Assembly (NCBI RefSeq): GCF_017114995.1
Contig: NZ_JABXKL010000052.1
Location: 1-44,349, forward strand
Reading direction: 5' to 3'
Source of the DNA: Nostoc sp. NMS9
Lineage (GTDB): Bacteria > Cyanobacteriota > Cyanobacteriia > Cyanobacteriales > Nostocaceae
DNA: 44,349 nt
The notes under the pieces were generated by a model. That model was not told the DNA's origin, ran no database searches, and saw nothing but the letters and a program-made list of their open reading frames with translations. This document shows, in pieces, positions 34,058-43,251 of this stretch. Position 1 is the first letter of the stretch. Every line of letters starts with the position of its first letter. A program made the position numbers and the translations under genes.

Positions 34058-37000
34058 ATCCTTACTTCCTCATATTCTTCTGCAAGTGCCTCAATAGATC
34101 CACTCTTGTCCTGAGTTACCCCTAAAATCGCCTCAATACTTTGGGCTAAACTGGCGATCGTAGGCGCTCTAAATAAACGTTGTAGAGATAACTCTAGAGA
34201 GAAATCTTCGCGTAACCGAGAAATCACTTGGCCAGCTAGGAGAGAATTGCCCCCTAACTCAAAAAAGTTGTCATTAATGCTTAAAGGCGGTAATTTCAGT
34301 ACTTGCTGCCAACATTGAGCAATTTTTAACTCTATCTCGTTGCGTGGTTCTATCCGCTCCCTAATTTCCTGAGTGTTAATTTTCCTAATTAGGCGATCGC
34401 GATCAATTTCGCCATTTTCGAGACAAGGCATTTGGGGCAGTTGTACTAAGTTGTAGGTGCAAGAACTTCCAAAGCGGTCTTGCACTCGCAATTCTGGTAA
34501 TTGAACCTCGTTACTACTGGCAGTGAAATAAGCAGTTAACTTCTGCAAATTAAAAGCTGACGACTGCCAACGTTGAATGTTTTGGTTGCTGCCATCCAAA
34601 CCTATCAATAGATGCGTTTGCTGATGTTGTAAGCTGGCAAGCATTGAAGATATTGCTTGGGAGGAAGACATCACATAGAAACCTTTGGCGCGAATCAGGT
34701 TCTTCATCTGATATCCCTGGCTCATGCCTGTCTCATCCCACATACTCCAACTTAAACAATAGCTCGCTAATTCACTGTGGGAATTTTGGTAATAAGAAAA
34801 GCAATCGAGAAAACTATTGGCAGCAGCATAAGCCCCGAAAGCAGTGCTACCAAAAAAACCGTTTACAGAAGAAAAGTTAATAAAAATGCTGCCCTTATTG
34901 TCTTTGACCAATTGATGCAACGCCCAAGCACCCAACACCTTAGGACGCAGCACTGCTGCTAAGTTCTCCTGCGTCTCTTCCAGTACAAGCCGTTCATGGG
35001 AAGTTCCGGCTAAATGAAGTATCCCATCTAGATTCTTACCCCATCGGGATTTAGCTTTTTCAACTATTATCTGTAACTGTTTCCAGTCACAAATATCAAC
35101 AGCTTCATGAATTACCTCTCCTCCAAGCTGTTCTAGTTCCTGATAAACTTTCAGGCGTTGTGCAATAGTATCTGTTTGCTCTAGATGCTCATTCCAAGTA
35201 CTTTTATCTGGTAAAGTAGTTCTGCCAACCAACAATAGCCTAGCTTGGTAATTTTTCAGCAAATACCGCGCAATTTCAATACCTATACCACCGAGTCCTC
35301 CGGTAATTAAATAAGTTCCTCCTCGCTTGAAGCTGACAGGAGATTTAGGTTTGTTAGTCCAATCAACTTTTTCTAGGCAAGGAACTAAACGCTGCCCATT
35401 CCTATATGCTACCTCTTGTTCTTTTGAGGAAACTTGCATCTCTTGTAAGATATAAGCTCCATTGGTTTCAACTTCAGTGAAAGGCAAATCAATGTGACAA
35501 CAGTTCAACCAAGGTAATTCTTGAGGAATGGTTTTCAGCAACCCTAATACTGCTGATTTCTCGTAAGCTATGGGTTCAGATGAGGAAATGGACTGGATAT
35601 GACTAGAAATAAATGATAATTGCACCGAATGGTCAAAACCTTGAACTTTGGCTAAAGCTTGAACCAGGAACAATAGACTAGATATTCCATTTTCCTGTGC
35701 TTGTTCGAGAGCATCCAAGCTTTTGACTTCGCCACTATATCGGTCATAAGTCCATAGGTGAAGTATTTGTCCGATAATTATGTTATTTGCCGCAAAGGAT
35801 TGGAGTAATAGTTCGTAGTCCTTGGATTGTCCTGGAGTGATCGTGTAGCTTGAGCGATTAATTTTACGAAAATCTTCTCCGGGTGAAACAATTATATATG
35901 GCAGGTTACGCTCTGATAATATCTGACATAAATATGCCCCTAAGCCGAATGAATCTATAAATATTAGAGTGGAATTAATAACAGTTAAAGAAGAATTAGA
36001 AGTAATGGGATTTTTGGGCTGCCATACTTGACGGTAAAACCAGTCGGGAATGGTATTAGCGTTACCCAGTAATATATCAATTCGTTTAATAATGGATTGA
36101 AATTCACCTGTTTTGAAGCGCTGGCTCAGTTGCGATCGCTGGATTTTACCAATAGCGGTTTTAGGAATAATTTCTTGATTTACTGGAATTAGATAATCTG
36201 GGTTTATTCCCACCTTGTTGACAACAGAAGTGCGAATTTCCTTAAGCAGAGTTACTAAATTGCCATCATCAGAAAGAGAAGTATTGAAAAAGATAGCTAG
36301 TTTATCAGTATTGATTCCTGGTTCTCTCACTGCACAGGCAGCTGTATAAGAAACTTCTACTCCTTTAACTTCTTCAACGGCGGTTTCGATTTCGTGACAG
36401 TAGTAGTTGAGTCCATTGATGATAATTACATCTTTCTGCCGTCCAGTAATAGTTAAACGCCCTTGATAGAGAAATCCTAAATCTCCGGTATTAAACCAAC
36501 CATCGAGGGTAAAAGCTTCTTGGTTTGCCTGTGGATTCTGATAGTAACCACTAGTAACAGATGCACCTTTTACCTGTAAACTACCAATCGTACCTTCCAT
36601 GACTATTTGTTCGTTTTCATCAACAATCCGCAGTGAAGAACCAGCAATTGCAAGCCCCAGTTCTACAAATAAAGTGTCATCTGATGAAGTTTCTAGAGAA
36701 AAGCTATCAGAGTAAGTAATACCAGAAGAGGTTTCGCTCATCCCAAAGGCTGGATGAATCGCATTCGTTGGTAAACCATAACGCTGAAGCAGCCTTAAAA
36801 AACTCCTAGCTATCTTAGTGACAATGGGTTCTCCAGCGTTGATTATAAAACGCATCGACGATAAATCCCAATGTTTTTGGTTAATCTCAATCGCGCGATC
36901 ACAGATTAGCGAAAAGGCAAAATTAGGTGCCCAACTAATCGTAGCTTGATGTTTATCAATCAAATCTAGCCACAACAGCGGATTTTGCACAATCAAGTTA

Positions 37001-38313
37001 GTGGGTACATGAATTTGCTGACAACCTAAGTCAACAGCCATAATGCTCAAGGAAACTAGCGCACCCACATGATCCAGAGGCATCCAGTTTAAAATGCTTT
37101 CCTGATTGGAAAAATTGCCCATCAAAACTAAGCCACCCGTCATACTCAATAAATTGCGATGATTTAGCATCACACACTTGGGTATACCAGTGCTGCCAGA
37201 AGTCAAAAACAAAATCGCTAAATCCTCTGGCTGACTTTGATGCAAGTTGAAATCCGCTTCGTACTCACGCAACTTCTCAATAGTTACAAATTGAAAGTTT
37301 TCTAAATTCAGAAACTTTGATAAGTCATCAATATTGGAAGCTAAAGAAGCGTTGGTTAGTACAAGGGGTTTCCCCAGCATCTGCCAAGTGTTTTGAAGTT
37401 TGCTGGCGATACTATTAGCTAGTTCGTATGTTGGGGCGATGGATATTGGCACTGGAACAAAGCCCCCTAGCACACAACCCCAAAAAGCACAGAGAAAATC
37501 TTGGCTGGATTCTAGTTGAAAAATTACTTTATCTTGGGGCTTGAGTCCTAACTTTCTGAATCCAGCTAAAATCCGTTGAGCATCTTGCCACAATTCTCCA
37601 TAAGATTGAACTTTTTCACTACCATCAGACTGAATGTAAATAATACCTTGAGTTGAATGTTGAGCAGTTCGTTGTAGTAGTTCTTTTAAAGTTTTAGGAG
37701 CATCTTTGGAGTATTGCAGTGGTTCCCCATGACTAATAGCTAGCTTTTTTGACGAGGACGGGTTATTGTTTTCTATTTTCTGACTAAGTATAGTTGCTTG
37801 TACCTTTTGCTGGCTAGCTTCAGAGCCGATCGTCGGAGACGTTGTCGGAGACATTGCTTGAGTGTTGCCTAGCAAATCCTGTAAGTGGACAGGAGGAATA
37901 CTTGTAATCAAGGGTTCAACAACCACTGCAACACGCTCAATTTCTGGCAATGACTCTAATTGCTCCTCTATGCAACGCATTAATTCAGAGTCAATAGCTT
38001 CTAAGCTGGCTAGAGTAACTTCATCTACCTGCCCTTGATCTGTTAGGGGTATAGTGGAGACTGGTACGAGTGCTGTGGGTATTAATTCGCTAGGCAGAAT
38101 TGTTTGTAGGTCAGACAACAATTGTTCTGGTGCAAATAAGCTTGATGGAACTATATAGGCAACTAATTCCTGCGTTAGCTTTTCTGTTTCTCTCTTTATA
38201 ACTACACAATCATCTACAGTTAAACTCGATCGAATAGCAACTTCTATTTCTCTGTATGTAAAACTTTTATTACTTAAATTTGCTAAAACTTTACTAGAAT
38301 TATCTAACTGCAT
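34054..38313 (-). CDS. Loading protein, acyl-AMP ligase-like A, KR, PCP
   Basis: The first protein of the assembly line (1419 aa). Residues 1-130 resemble the small C-terminal lobe of an A domain (LVAYIVPSS, then PLTDQGQVDE where GKVDR is usual), without a large lobe. A full acyl-adenylating domain follows, with TSGSTGIPKCV (about 370), FGMSETSSG (about 520), GRQKDVIIING (about 630) and a catalytic GKIQR (about 730). Then comes a ketoreductase with TGGLGGIG (about 1005) and active-site Ser and Tyr in the FSSVNG/GAYAAAN region, and a PCP with FFELGGNSL (about 1360). This A-KR-PCP layout is that of AerA of aeruginosin synthesis, which loads an aryl-pyruvate and reduces it to the alpha-hydroxy acid; by analogy the starter is an alpha-keto acid reduced on the carrier. 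The actual acid is unknown, and a fatty or aryl acid is also possible. The stop overlaps the next gene by ATGA. Confidence 0.85.
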   Translation of the reverse strand: MQLDNSSKVLANLSNKSFTYREIEVAIRSSLTVDDCVVIKRETEKLTQELVAYIVPSSLFAPEQLLSDLQTILPSELIPTALVPVSTIPLTDQGQVDEVTLASLEAIDSELMRCIEEQLESLPEIERVAVVVEPLITSIPPVHLQDLLGNTQAMSPTTSPTIGSEASQQKVQATILSQKIENNNPSSSKKLAISHGEPLQYSKDAPKTLKELLQRTAQHSTQGIIYIQSDGSEKVQSYGELWQDAQRILAGFRKLGLKPQDKVIFQLESSQDFLCAFWGCVLGGFVPVPISIAPTYELANSIASKLQNTWQMLGKPLVLTNASLASNIDDLSKFLNLENFQFVTIEKLREYEADFNLHQSQPEDLAILFLTSGSTGIPKCVMLNHRNLLSMTGGLVLMGNFSNQESILNWMPLDHVGALVSLSIMAVDLGCQQIHVPTNLIVQNPLLWLDLIDKHQATISWAPNFAFSLICDRAIEINQKHWDLSSMRFIINAGEPIVTKIARSFLRLLQRYGLPTNAIHPAFGMSETSSGITYSDSFSLETSSDDTLFVELGLAIAGSSLRIVDENEQIVMEGTIGSLQVKGASVTSGYYQNPQANQEAFTLDGWFNTGDLGFLYQGRLTITGRQKDVIIINGLNYYCHEIETAVEEVKGVEVSYTAACAVREPGINTDKLAIFFNTSLSDDGNLVTLLKEIRTSVVNKVGINPDYLIPVNQEIIPKTAIGKIQRSQLSQRFKTGEFQSIIKRIDILLGNANTIPDWFYRQVWQPKNPITSNSSLTVINSTLIFIDSFGLGAYLCQILSERNLPYIIVSPGEDFRKINRSSYTITPGQSKDYELLLQSFAANNIIIGQILHLWTYDRYSGEVKSLDALEQAQENGISSLLFLVQALAKVQGFDHSVQLSFISSHIQSISSSEPIAYEKSAVLGLLKTIPQELPWLNCCHIDLPFTEVETNGAYILQEMQVSSKEQEVAYRNGQRLVPCLEKVDWTNKPKSPVSFKRGGTYLITGGLGGIGIEIARYLLKNYQARLLLVGRTTLPDKSTWNEHLEQTDTIAQRLKVYQELEQLGGEVIHEAVDICDWKQLQIIVEKAKSRWGKNLDGILHLAGTSHERLVLEETQENLAAVLRPKVLGAWALHQLVKDNKGSIFINFSSVNGFFGSTAFGAYAAANSFLDCFSYYQNSHSELASYCLSWSMWDETGMSQGYQMKNLIRAKGFYVMSSSQAISSMLASLQHQQTHLLIGLDGSNQNIQRWQSSAFNLQKLTAYFTASSNEVQLPELRVQDRFGSSCTYNLVQLPQMPCLENGEIDRDRLIRKINTQEIRERIEPRNEIELKIAQCWQQVLKLPPLSINDNFFELGGNSLLAGQVISRLREDFSLELSLQRLFRAPTIASLAQSIEAILGVTQDKSGSIEALAEEYEEVRI
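37833..37856. repeat. 12-bp direct repeat in the loading gene linker
   Basis: TCGGAGACGTTG is followed by TCGGAGACATTG (11 of 12 identical). It encodes MSPTTSPTI in the linker between the N-terminal relic and the A domain. Confidence 0.55.
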
Positions 38314-38482
38314 TAGCTTCTATTTTAAACTTCAATCTTACTATTAATTAAAATTATTACTAATTTGGAAGCGTAATCATAATATCTTTGTAATTATCCA
38401 GTAGATATATCAAGTAGATAATCCCAGTTTTTTAAATAAAACGCAATAGCAGTTAAGACATTTAAGAAACTAGTCAAGAAAC

Positions 38483-38518
38483 AAGTTAAGAAAGTTAAGA
38501 AAGTTAAGAAAGTTAAGT
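38483..38518. repeat. Tandem array of four 9-bp AAGTTAAGA units upstream of the NRPS operon
   Basis: Four units, the last ending in T, run from 38483 to 38518, with looser copies before them (TTTAAGAAA, GTCAAGAAA). On the minus strand, the sense of the operon, it reads as repeated CTTAACTTT and lies about 170 bp upstream of the loading gene ATG. The unit resembles the cyanobacterial Pho box core (CTTAAC-type octamers), but that site has 11-bp spacing and this one 9. It could be an operator or an unselected tandem repeat. Confidence 0.7.
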
Positions 38519-38763
38519 AGATAGATATTTAAAATATTTACTGAATCATAATTCAGTACGATTTAGTAAGGCTCAAAGTTTTGTAAATTAGGAATTCTAA
38601 TCAAGACTAAAAATAAACTGTAGTGTATCTCAAAGACTTCTTGCTGTTGTCCCCAATGATACAAAGCAATGATTTGCTAAAAGCAACACCAGACAACGAT
38701 ACTGCAAGGGCTATTGAGCAAGCAATCACCCCAAGCAAAACAAGTGAAGAAATCGTTCTTTAC

Positions 38764-38820
38764 CCTTCTCCTAGCGGAGACGCTGCGCGAACGGGTGACG
38801 CTCTCTACGTTCGCGCAGCG
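38764..38820. repeat. Intergenic dispersed repeat with a perfect 13-bp inverted repeat
   Basis: CGCTGCGCGAACG (38781-38793) and CGTTCGCGCAGCG (38808-38820) are perfect inverted copies with a 14-base loop. The left flank CTTCTCCTAGCGGAGACGC is of the same family as 30994-31019 and 43726-43751. More degenerate repeat-like DNA follows to about 38890. Open frames across it in both directions look like by-products of the repeat rather than genes. Confidence 0.75.
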
Positions 38821-39181
38821 TGTGGCAGACAGATGCTACGTGTAGCTTCTCTGCAAGATTACGCAGACTCGCTAACGCCAGTTCTACGGGACAGAAACTG
38901 ACACCACCGACTGGACTCACCAGCAAATAGCTTAGTTTGTCTGGTGGTAGCGATGAACCTGTGGTCGAGAGATTCAATTTTAAAATCACTTAATGAATTA
39001 AAAAGTGTAGTAGTTACTAAAGCAAAGCGTCAAAAAGGAAATTTCAAGACCAGTTATAAATTTGAGTAAGCTCAGGCTTTTTATTACCAGATAACAATCG
39101 CATTTTCTTGATTTAGAATGGTTGTGTCATTATTTTAAGAATTTTTTAGTTCATAACACAACTTACTTACTTTTTTATTAA

Positions 39182-39294
39182 CTGTCTTAACTAATACTGC
39201 TCGGTTAAGCCTCTTTTGGGCATTATAGACAACGATATTTCAAGGATTTCAGCTTACTTTTTTCCTTAACTGAGCAGTATTGCTGTCTTAACTA
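39182..39294. mobile_element. MITE-like element with 17-bp terminal inverted repeats
   Basis: AATACTGCTCGGTTAAG (39193-39209) and CTTAACTGAGCAGTATT (39265-39281) are inverted repeats matching at 16 of 17 positions, giving an 89-bp element without coding capacity. Direct copies of CTGTCTTAACTA (39182-39193 and 39283-39294) flank it, like a target duplication. However, CTTAACT motifs are common in this region, so the direct repeats could have another origin. Confidence 0.55.
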
Positions 39295-39608
39295 TCTCAA
39301 GAATTTAGTTAAATGTCTTAACTTTCCTTGATTTTTGTTTTTAGCTAAGAGAAGATAAGTCTGCACATGATAGAGTGATCGACTTTGGCATTATCTTTTG
39401 AGCAATTATTCTTTAGTTATCTAAAAATATATAATTTTTTCTCAAAAAATTTGCTTTCTTCATAGGCTAATTTAGTTGTCATTTCCCACTACACATCTGC
39501 TGTGAAAAATTATGAACTATGTTGATTTACATTCTCGTTTACATTGGCAATAAGTAGATGAACTTAATTAAATATAAAATGCTTTTTTATTGACTATGCA
39601 GGCATAAT

Positions 39609-39655
39609 GCCCACCCCACAAAAACAATTAACCTCTTATGGGGTATGGGGTAGGC
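39609..39655. repeat. Inverted repeat GCCCACCCCA / TGGGGTAGGC
   Basis: The arms pair at 9 of 10 positions across a 27-base loop in the intergenic region. It may be a hairpin remnant of another dispersed repeat; no adjacent gene end needs it as a terminator. Confidence 0.4.
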
Positions 39656-40078
39656 ATCTTACCTGCCCTGTCTTCACTTTATTTATGTCCATCTACTCAT
39701 CACGATGCTTTACTTACTAACCAAGACAAGTTGAGTGAGGAATTATATGTTGCGATCAGCTAGGCGGTTACGCCATCGCTAAAAATCTCAACTTAGATTT
39801 ATCAAAGTTCAATTCAAAAACGCAATGAAAAGGAAGTGAGCGCAGTGATTGAGAAAGCTCGGCATATAGCATAAAAGTTAGAAATAAGCTATTTCCTGAA
39901 AGTGATGAAACAAGGCGATTGCCATCAGATAATCCAAGTAAAGATAAAACAGTTAAAACTTAAATAACAGTAAAAAGAATGGAAATAATAGTTAAATCAT
40001 ATCATAAAATTGTTGCGTTTAAATATAGTATCGCTTACAAAATTATAAGTATCCCTATTTATAATAATTGACTTGACT

Positions 40079-41236
40079 ATGAGATATCAAGTCGGTGGTA
40101 GCCTGAAGTATGATGACTCTACATATATTGTCCGTCAAGCAGACGAACAACTTTATACTGGATTAAAAACAGGAGATTTTTGTTACGTCTTCAACTCCCA
40201 TCAAACAGGTAAATCATCTCTACTACACCGGACTATTCATCGCTTAGAAAAAGAAAATTATATATGTGTTTATTTGAATTCAGTCCTATTAGGTACTAAT
40301 CAAATTACACCTATACAATGGTACAAGGGCATTATTGTCAGCTTATTTCACAAGTTAAATCTGACAGAACGGGTCAACGTTGGGAGTTGGTGGGAGCAAC
40401 AATCAGAGCTTTACCCTGTACAAAAACTGTATCAATTTGTTGAACAGGTGTTGCTGAGAGAATTTCAAAATAATCGCATTTTTATCTTTATCGATAATAT
40501 TAATAGCCTGCTAAGTTTGAATTTCCCGGTCAACCATTTTTTTATCTGGATTCGTTACTGTTATGAACAACAAGCACACAACCCAAGCTTTCAACGCTTG
40601 GGTTTTGCTTTGTTTGGTGTAGCCAGTCCATCTAACTTAATTGCCGATCGATATCGAAATCCCTTTAAGATTGGTCAAGCAATTAAGTTATGTGACTTTC
40701 AATTACATGAAGCTATGCCCCTACTTGAAGGTTTAGAAGAAGTAGTCACCCAGCCACAGGCAATATTGCAGTATATTATTCATTGGACAAGAGGACAGCC
40801 GTTTCTCACGCAAAAGCTTTGTCAGTTAGTTGTGCAAGTTGCTTTGGAAAGTTATAAAGGAGCGATTACTATACCGAACGGTACTGAAGGATATTGGATA
40901 GAACAATTGGTGCGATCGCGCATTATTCAACATTGGGAATTCCAAGATGAACCTCAACATCTCCGTACCATAAGAGATCGCTTACTTTTTGACGAACACA
41001 AAGCACGAAAGTTATTAAAAATTTATCAACAGGTGTTACAAGTAGAGGAACTAAGGAATAGGAACCCGATAGAGAACTTGATACCAGCCGATAATAGTGA
41101 AGAACAGACAGAACTGTTGCTATCTGGTTTGGTGGAAAATTATAACGGCTATCTGAGAGTTAAAAATCCGATTTACCGGAGTGTTTTCACTCCTCAATGG
41201 GTATCAAGACAGTTAGAAAATTTTCTCTTTTCTTAA
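40079..41236 (+). CDS. AAA-like ATPase domain protein, degenerate Walker B
   Basis: A 385-residue protein of the cyanobacterial AAA_35 type, often the N-terminal half of larger WD40 or signalling proteins. It opens with the family signature YQVGGSL and a YIVRQADEQLY motif, then a Walker A NSHQTGKSS (about residue 40). Where the family usually has FIDEIDS, this one reads IFIDNINSLL (about 140), so the catalytic acidic residue is replaced by Asn. A sensor-like segment (GFALFGVASPSNL) and a C-terminal helical region follow. No WD40 or effector domain is attached, so this is a stand-alone core. It points away from the NRPS operon and is followed after 580 bases by a second gene of the same family. 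The ATG at 40079 is chosen over a TTG 6 bases upstream; no good ribosome binding site is visible. Function unknown; ATP binding is likely and hydrolysis doubtful. Confidence 0.8.
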   Translation: MRYQVGGSLKYDDSTYIVRQADEQLYTGLKTGDFCYVFNSHQTGKSSLLHRTIHRLEKENYICVYLNSVLLGTNQITPIQWYKGIIVSLFHKLNLTERVNVGSWWEQQSELYPVQKLYQFVEQVLLREFQNNRIFIFIDNINSLLSLNFPVNHFFIWIRYCYEQQAHNPSFQRLGFALFGVASPSNLIADRYRNPFKIGQAIKLCDFQLHEAMPLLEGLEEVVTQPQAILQYIIHWTRGQPFLTQKLCQLVVQVALESYKGAITIPNGTEGYWIEQLVRSRIIQHWEFQDEPQHLRTIRDRLLFDEHKARKLLKIYQQVLQVEELRNRNPIENLIPADNSEEQTELLLSGLVENYNGYLRVKNPIYRSVFTPQWVSRQLENFLFS

Positions 41237-41816
41237 TAGGAACTAGTAATCAGAATACATCTGTTAGATAAGTTCTGCATTGCTTGTCTGAAAAATAAGT
41301 ATAAATTACTACTAAAAATACATCATCTAGTCGTATATCTGTGGACTTTGCTTGTGCATAATTTCTGCCAAGTTTTGATTACAAGTAGTTCTACAACTAT
41401 TAATACTCAGTATTTAGAGTTATACTAAAGCGATAATATTTTTGCAACACACCAACAAAAAAGTCATAAATTATATAAGTTAAAAATATTACATTATTTA
41501 ATCACATTTGTACAAATTCAGGCAAATACAAGTCCTTTATTTCTTCAGAGAGTTTTTGCAAGACTACCATCAAAACACCGAGTTGAAAAGTAGGAAAAGT
41601 AGGAAAAGTGGGAAAAGTAGGATAAATAGATAATTGATGTCAGTGTTTACTATCAAGCTAATATAATGTAACTTAGTTTATTAGAGTTCCTATGGATTTT
41701 ACGAAAAATGAAAGAATAGTGTATTAAAAATTGCTACGTTAAATTCCAGTTTCAGTAGGCAAATAGAAAAAATTATTGCTTGTGACACTCATTTATAATA
41801 AATACCTGTAACAGCA
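41237..41816. other. 580-bp intergenic region between the two ATPase genes
   Basis: AT-rich with many stops in all frames. The only structure I see is the 9-bp array at 41586-41621. No remnant of a WD40 domain follows the first ATPase gene. Confidence 0.6.
41586..41621. repeat. Tandem array of four 9-bp AAAAGTAGG units
   Basis: AAAAGTAGG at 41586, 41595 and 41613, and AAAAGTGGG at 41604. It ends about 195 bp upstream of the ATG at 41817. The period, copy number and distance to the gene are the same as for the array at 38483-38518, although the unit differs. Confidence 0.7.
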
Positions 41817-43232
41817 ATGTATAAAACTAAACGCACACGAGGAGTTGTACTAACATCCACAGGAATTAAACGGTTACAATCAGCAATTCTTTCTGTGGAG
41901 ATAGTAGAAAATAAAGGCGAACACTTGAGTTTAGAAGAAATAAGCTCGCGCATTCATGTTTCTACTAGAACTTTGAGTAAATTATGGTCTTTAAGTGAAA
42001 GTGTAGATCAAAAAACTATAAAACTCTGCTTTAGCGCATTTAATCTAGAATTACACAGCGAAGACTACGCCATAGTCAACAAAGCAAATGAGACTGAAAC
42101 ATCTGAGTTATTGTCTATTGCAAATATAGAAGAAGATTTATCTCAACGTTCCGAATTAACCTCATTTGTCGAAGAACATGACACACAAACTGAACAGATA
42201 GAAAATCTTTGGTCATACCCGGATGGACCCGTACCTTTAGATTCTCACTTTTATATTGAACGTCCTCCACTAGAGAGAAAGGTTTATCGAGAAGTAACTA
42301 CTAGTGGCTGCGTGATTCGCCTTAGGTCTCCCAAACAGATGGGTAAAAGTTCTCTTGTGTTGCGGCTTTGTGCGTTTGCACAGAAACTTGGGTATCAGAC
42401 TGTGAATCTGAATTGCTACCAATTCGATAGTGAGTGTCTAACTGATTTAAATAAACTGTTGCGTCGTCTTTGCTGGAAAATTGCAACTCAATTAGGTATT
42501 GACCCCAACCTCAAAGAAAAATGGAATGAAGAAATTGGCTACAACTTGAGTAGCGGCTTCTATTTAGAAAACTATTTGCTCGATCAATGTCAAAGCCCAG
42601 TGGTTTTAGTGTTGAATGAAGTTGACCGTTTTTTTGAATATCCTCACATTTGTCACGAGTTTTTTGCTTTGTTGCGGTCATGGTGTGAGGAAGCACGACA
42701 CAATCCCAAGTGGCAAAAGCTGAGGTTAGTAATGGTTTACTCAACGGAAGAGTACATCTCTAGGGATATTAACCTCTCTCCTTTTAATATTGGTCTACCT
42801 ATTCGTCTGAACGATTTTACTCAACCACAAGTAGAAGATTTAGCTAGGCGGTATAGTTTAGACTCGTTTAAAGCTAAAGATTTTGCCCAATTAATGTCAT
42901 TAGTAGGAGGACATCCAGCACTAATTCAGATTAGTTTGTACTATCTTAGGTCTCAAGAAATGACCCTGCAAGAAATAATAGAGGAAGCTATGGCCAATGG
43001 TGGTATCTACCGCGATCATTTATGGCGACAGTTGATCAAACTGCAAGAAAATCCTAGACTTGCAAAGATTTATGCTGAAATTCTGGCAGCAAAGCAAGGT
43101 ATTCCTCTTAATCCTGTTGAGACTTACAAACTTGAAAGTTTGGGATTAATTCGCTTTGAGGGCGATCGCATCTTACCGCGTTGCGAACTCTATCGCGCCT
43201 ATTTTGCAAAACAGCTATCGACAATTGTTTGA
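41817..43232 (+). CDS. HTH-like domain fused to an AAA-like ATPase
   Basis: A 471-residue protein. Residues 1-80 form a helix-rich N-terminal region (RGVVLTSTGIKRLQ, then LSLEEISSRIHVSTRTLSKLW) of the kind found at the start of many cyanobacterial ATPase and signalling proteins; it resembles a helix-turn-helix. After an acidic linker (to about 135) comes an AAA_35-type domain: FYIERPPLE, Walker A SPKQMGKSS (about 182), a Walker B-like VVLVLNEVDRFF (about 265) and LMSLVGGHPALIQ (about 365). A regulatory or nucleotide-sensing role is plausible, but no partner is evident. It is a paralogue of the gene at 40079, but retains the acidic residues in Walker B that the other lacks. The next gene converges with it, with 19 bases between the stops and no room for a long terminator. 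Confidence 0.82.
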   Translation: MYKTKRTRGVVLTSTGIKRLQSAILSVEIVENKGEHLSLEEISSRIHVSTRTLSKLWSLSESVDQKTIKLCFSAFNLELHSEDYAIVNKANETETSELLSIANIEEDLSQRSELTSFVEEHDTQTEQIENLWSYPDGPVPLDSHFYIERPPLERKVYREVTTSGCVIRLRSPKQMGKSSLVLRLCAFAQKLGYQTVNLNCYQFDSECLTDLNKLLRRLCWKIATQLGIDPNLKEKWNEEIGYNLSSGFYLENYLLDQCQSPVVLVLNEVDRFFEYPHICHEFFALLRSWCEEARHNPKWQKLRLVMVYSTEEYISRDINLSPFNIGLPIRLNDFTQPQVEDLARRYSLDSFKAKDFAQLMSLVGGHPALIQISLYYLRSQEMTLQEIIEEAMANGGIYRDHLWRQLIKLQENPRLAKIYAEILAAKQGIPLNPVETYKLESLGLIRFEGDRILPRCELYRAYFAKQLSTIV

Positions 43233-43251
43233 TAGAGCAACACTAAGGCAC

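Larger units (their letters stand above)
38314..40078. other. 1.77-kb region without a supported gene, upstream of the NRPS operon
   Basis: This should contain the leftward promoter of the operon and possibly that of the ATPase gene at 40079. It holds the 9-bp array (38483-38518), the dispersed repeat (38764-38890), a MITE-like element (39182-39294), scattered CTTAACT motifs (39186, 39265, 39287, 39317) and a hairpin at 39609-39655. I could not place a convincing -35/-10 pair or an NtcA site (GTA-N8-TAC). Confidence 0.6.

Noticed and set aside
34054..38313. Loading protein as a fatty-acyl-AMP ligase starting a lipopeptide
   Set aside because: It has general AMP-ligase features, but the A-KR-PCP order fits the AerA-type hydroxy-acid loader better. 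It is not ruled out; the starter remains open.
38483..38518. 9-bp arrays considered as a CRISPR or a Pho box
   Set aside because: The units are only 9 bp, without spacers, so not CRISPR. The cyanobacterial Pho box has 8-bp units with 3-bp gaps (11-bp period), which does not fit 9 bp.
38623..38989. Open frames on both strands (92 and 72 codons) upstream of the operon
   Set aside because: Both run through dispersed repeat DNA with a 13-bp inverted repeat, have no ribosome binding site and encode repeat-derived residues such as GDAARTGDALYVRAA. A decayed gene at 38656-38760 cannot be excluded, but nothing was recognised.
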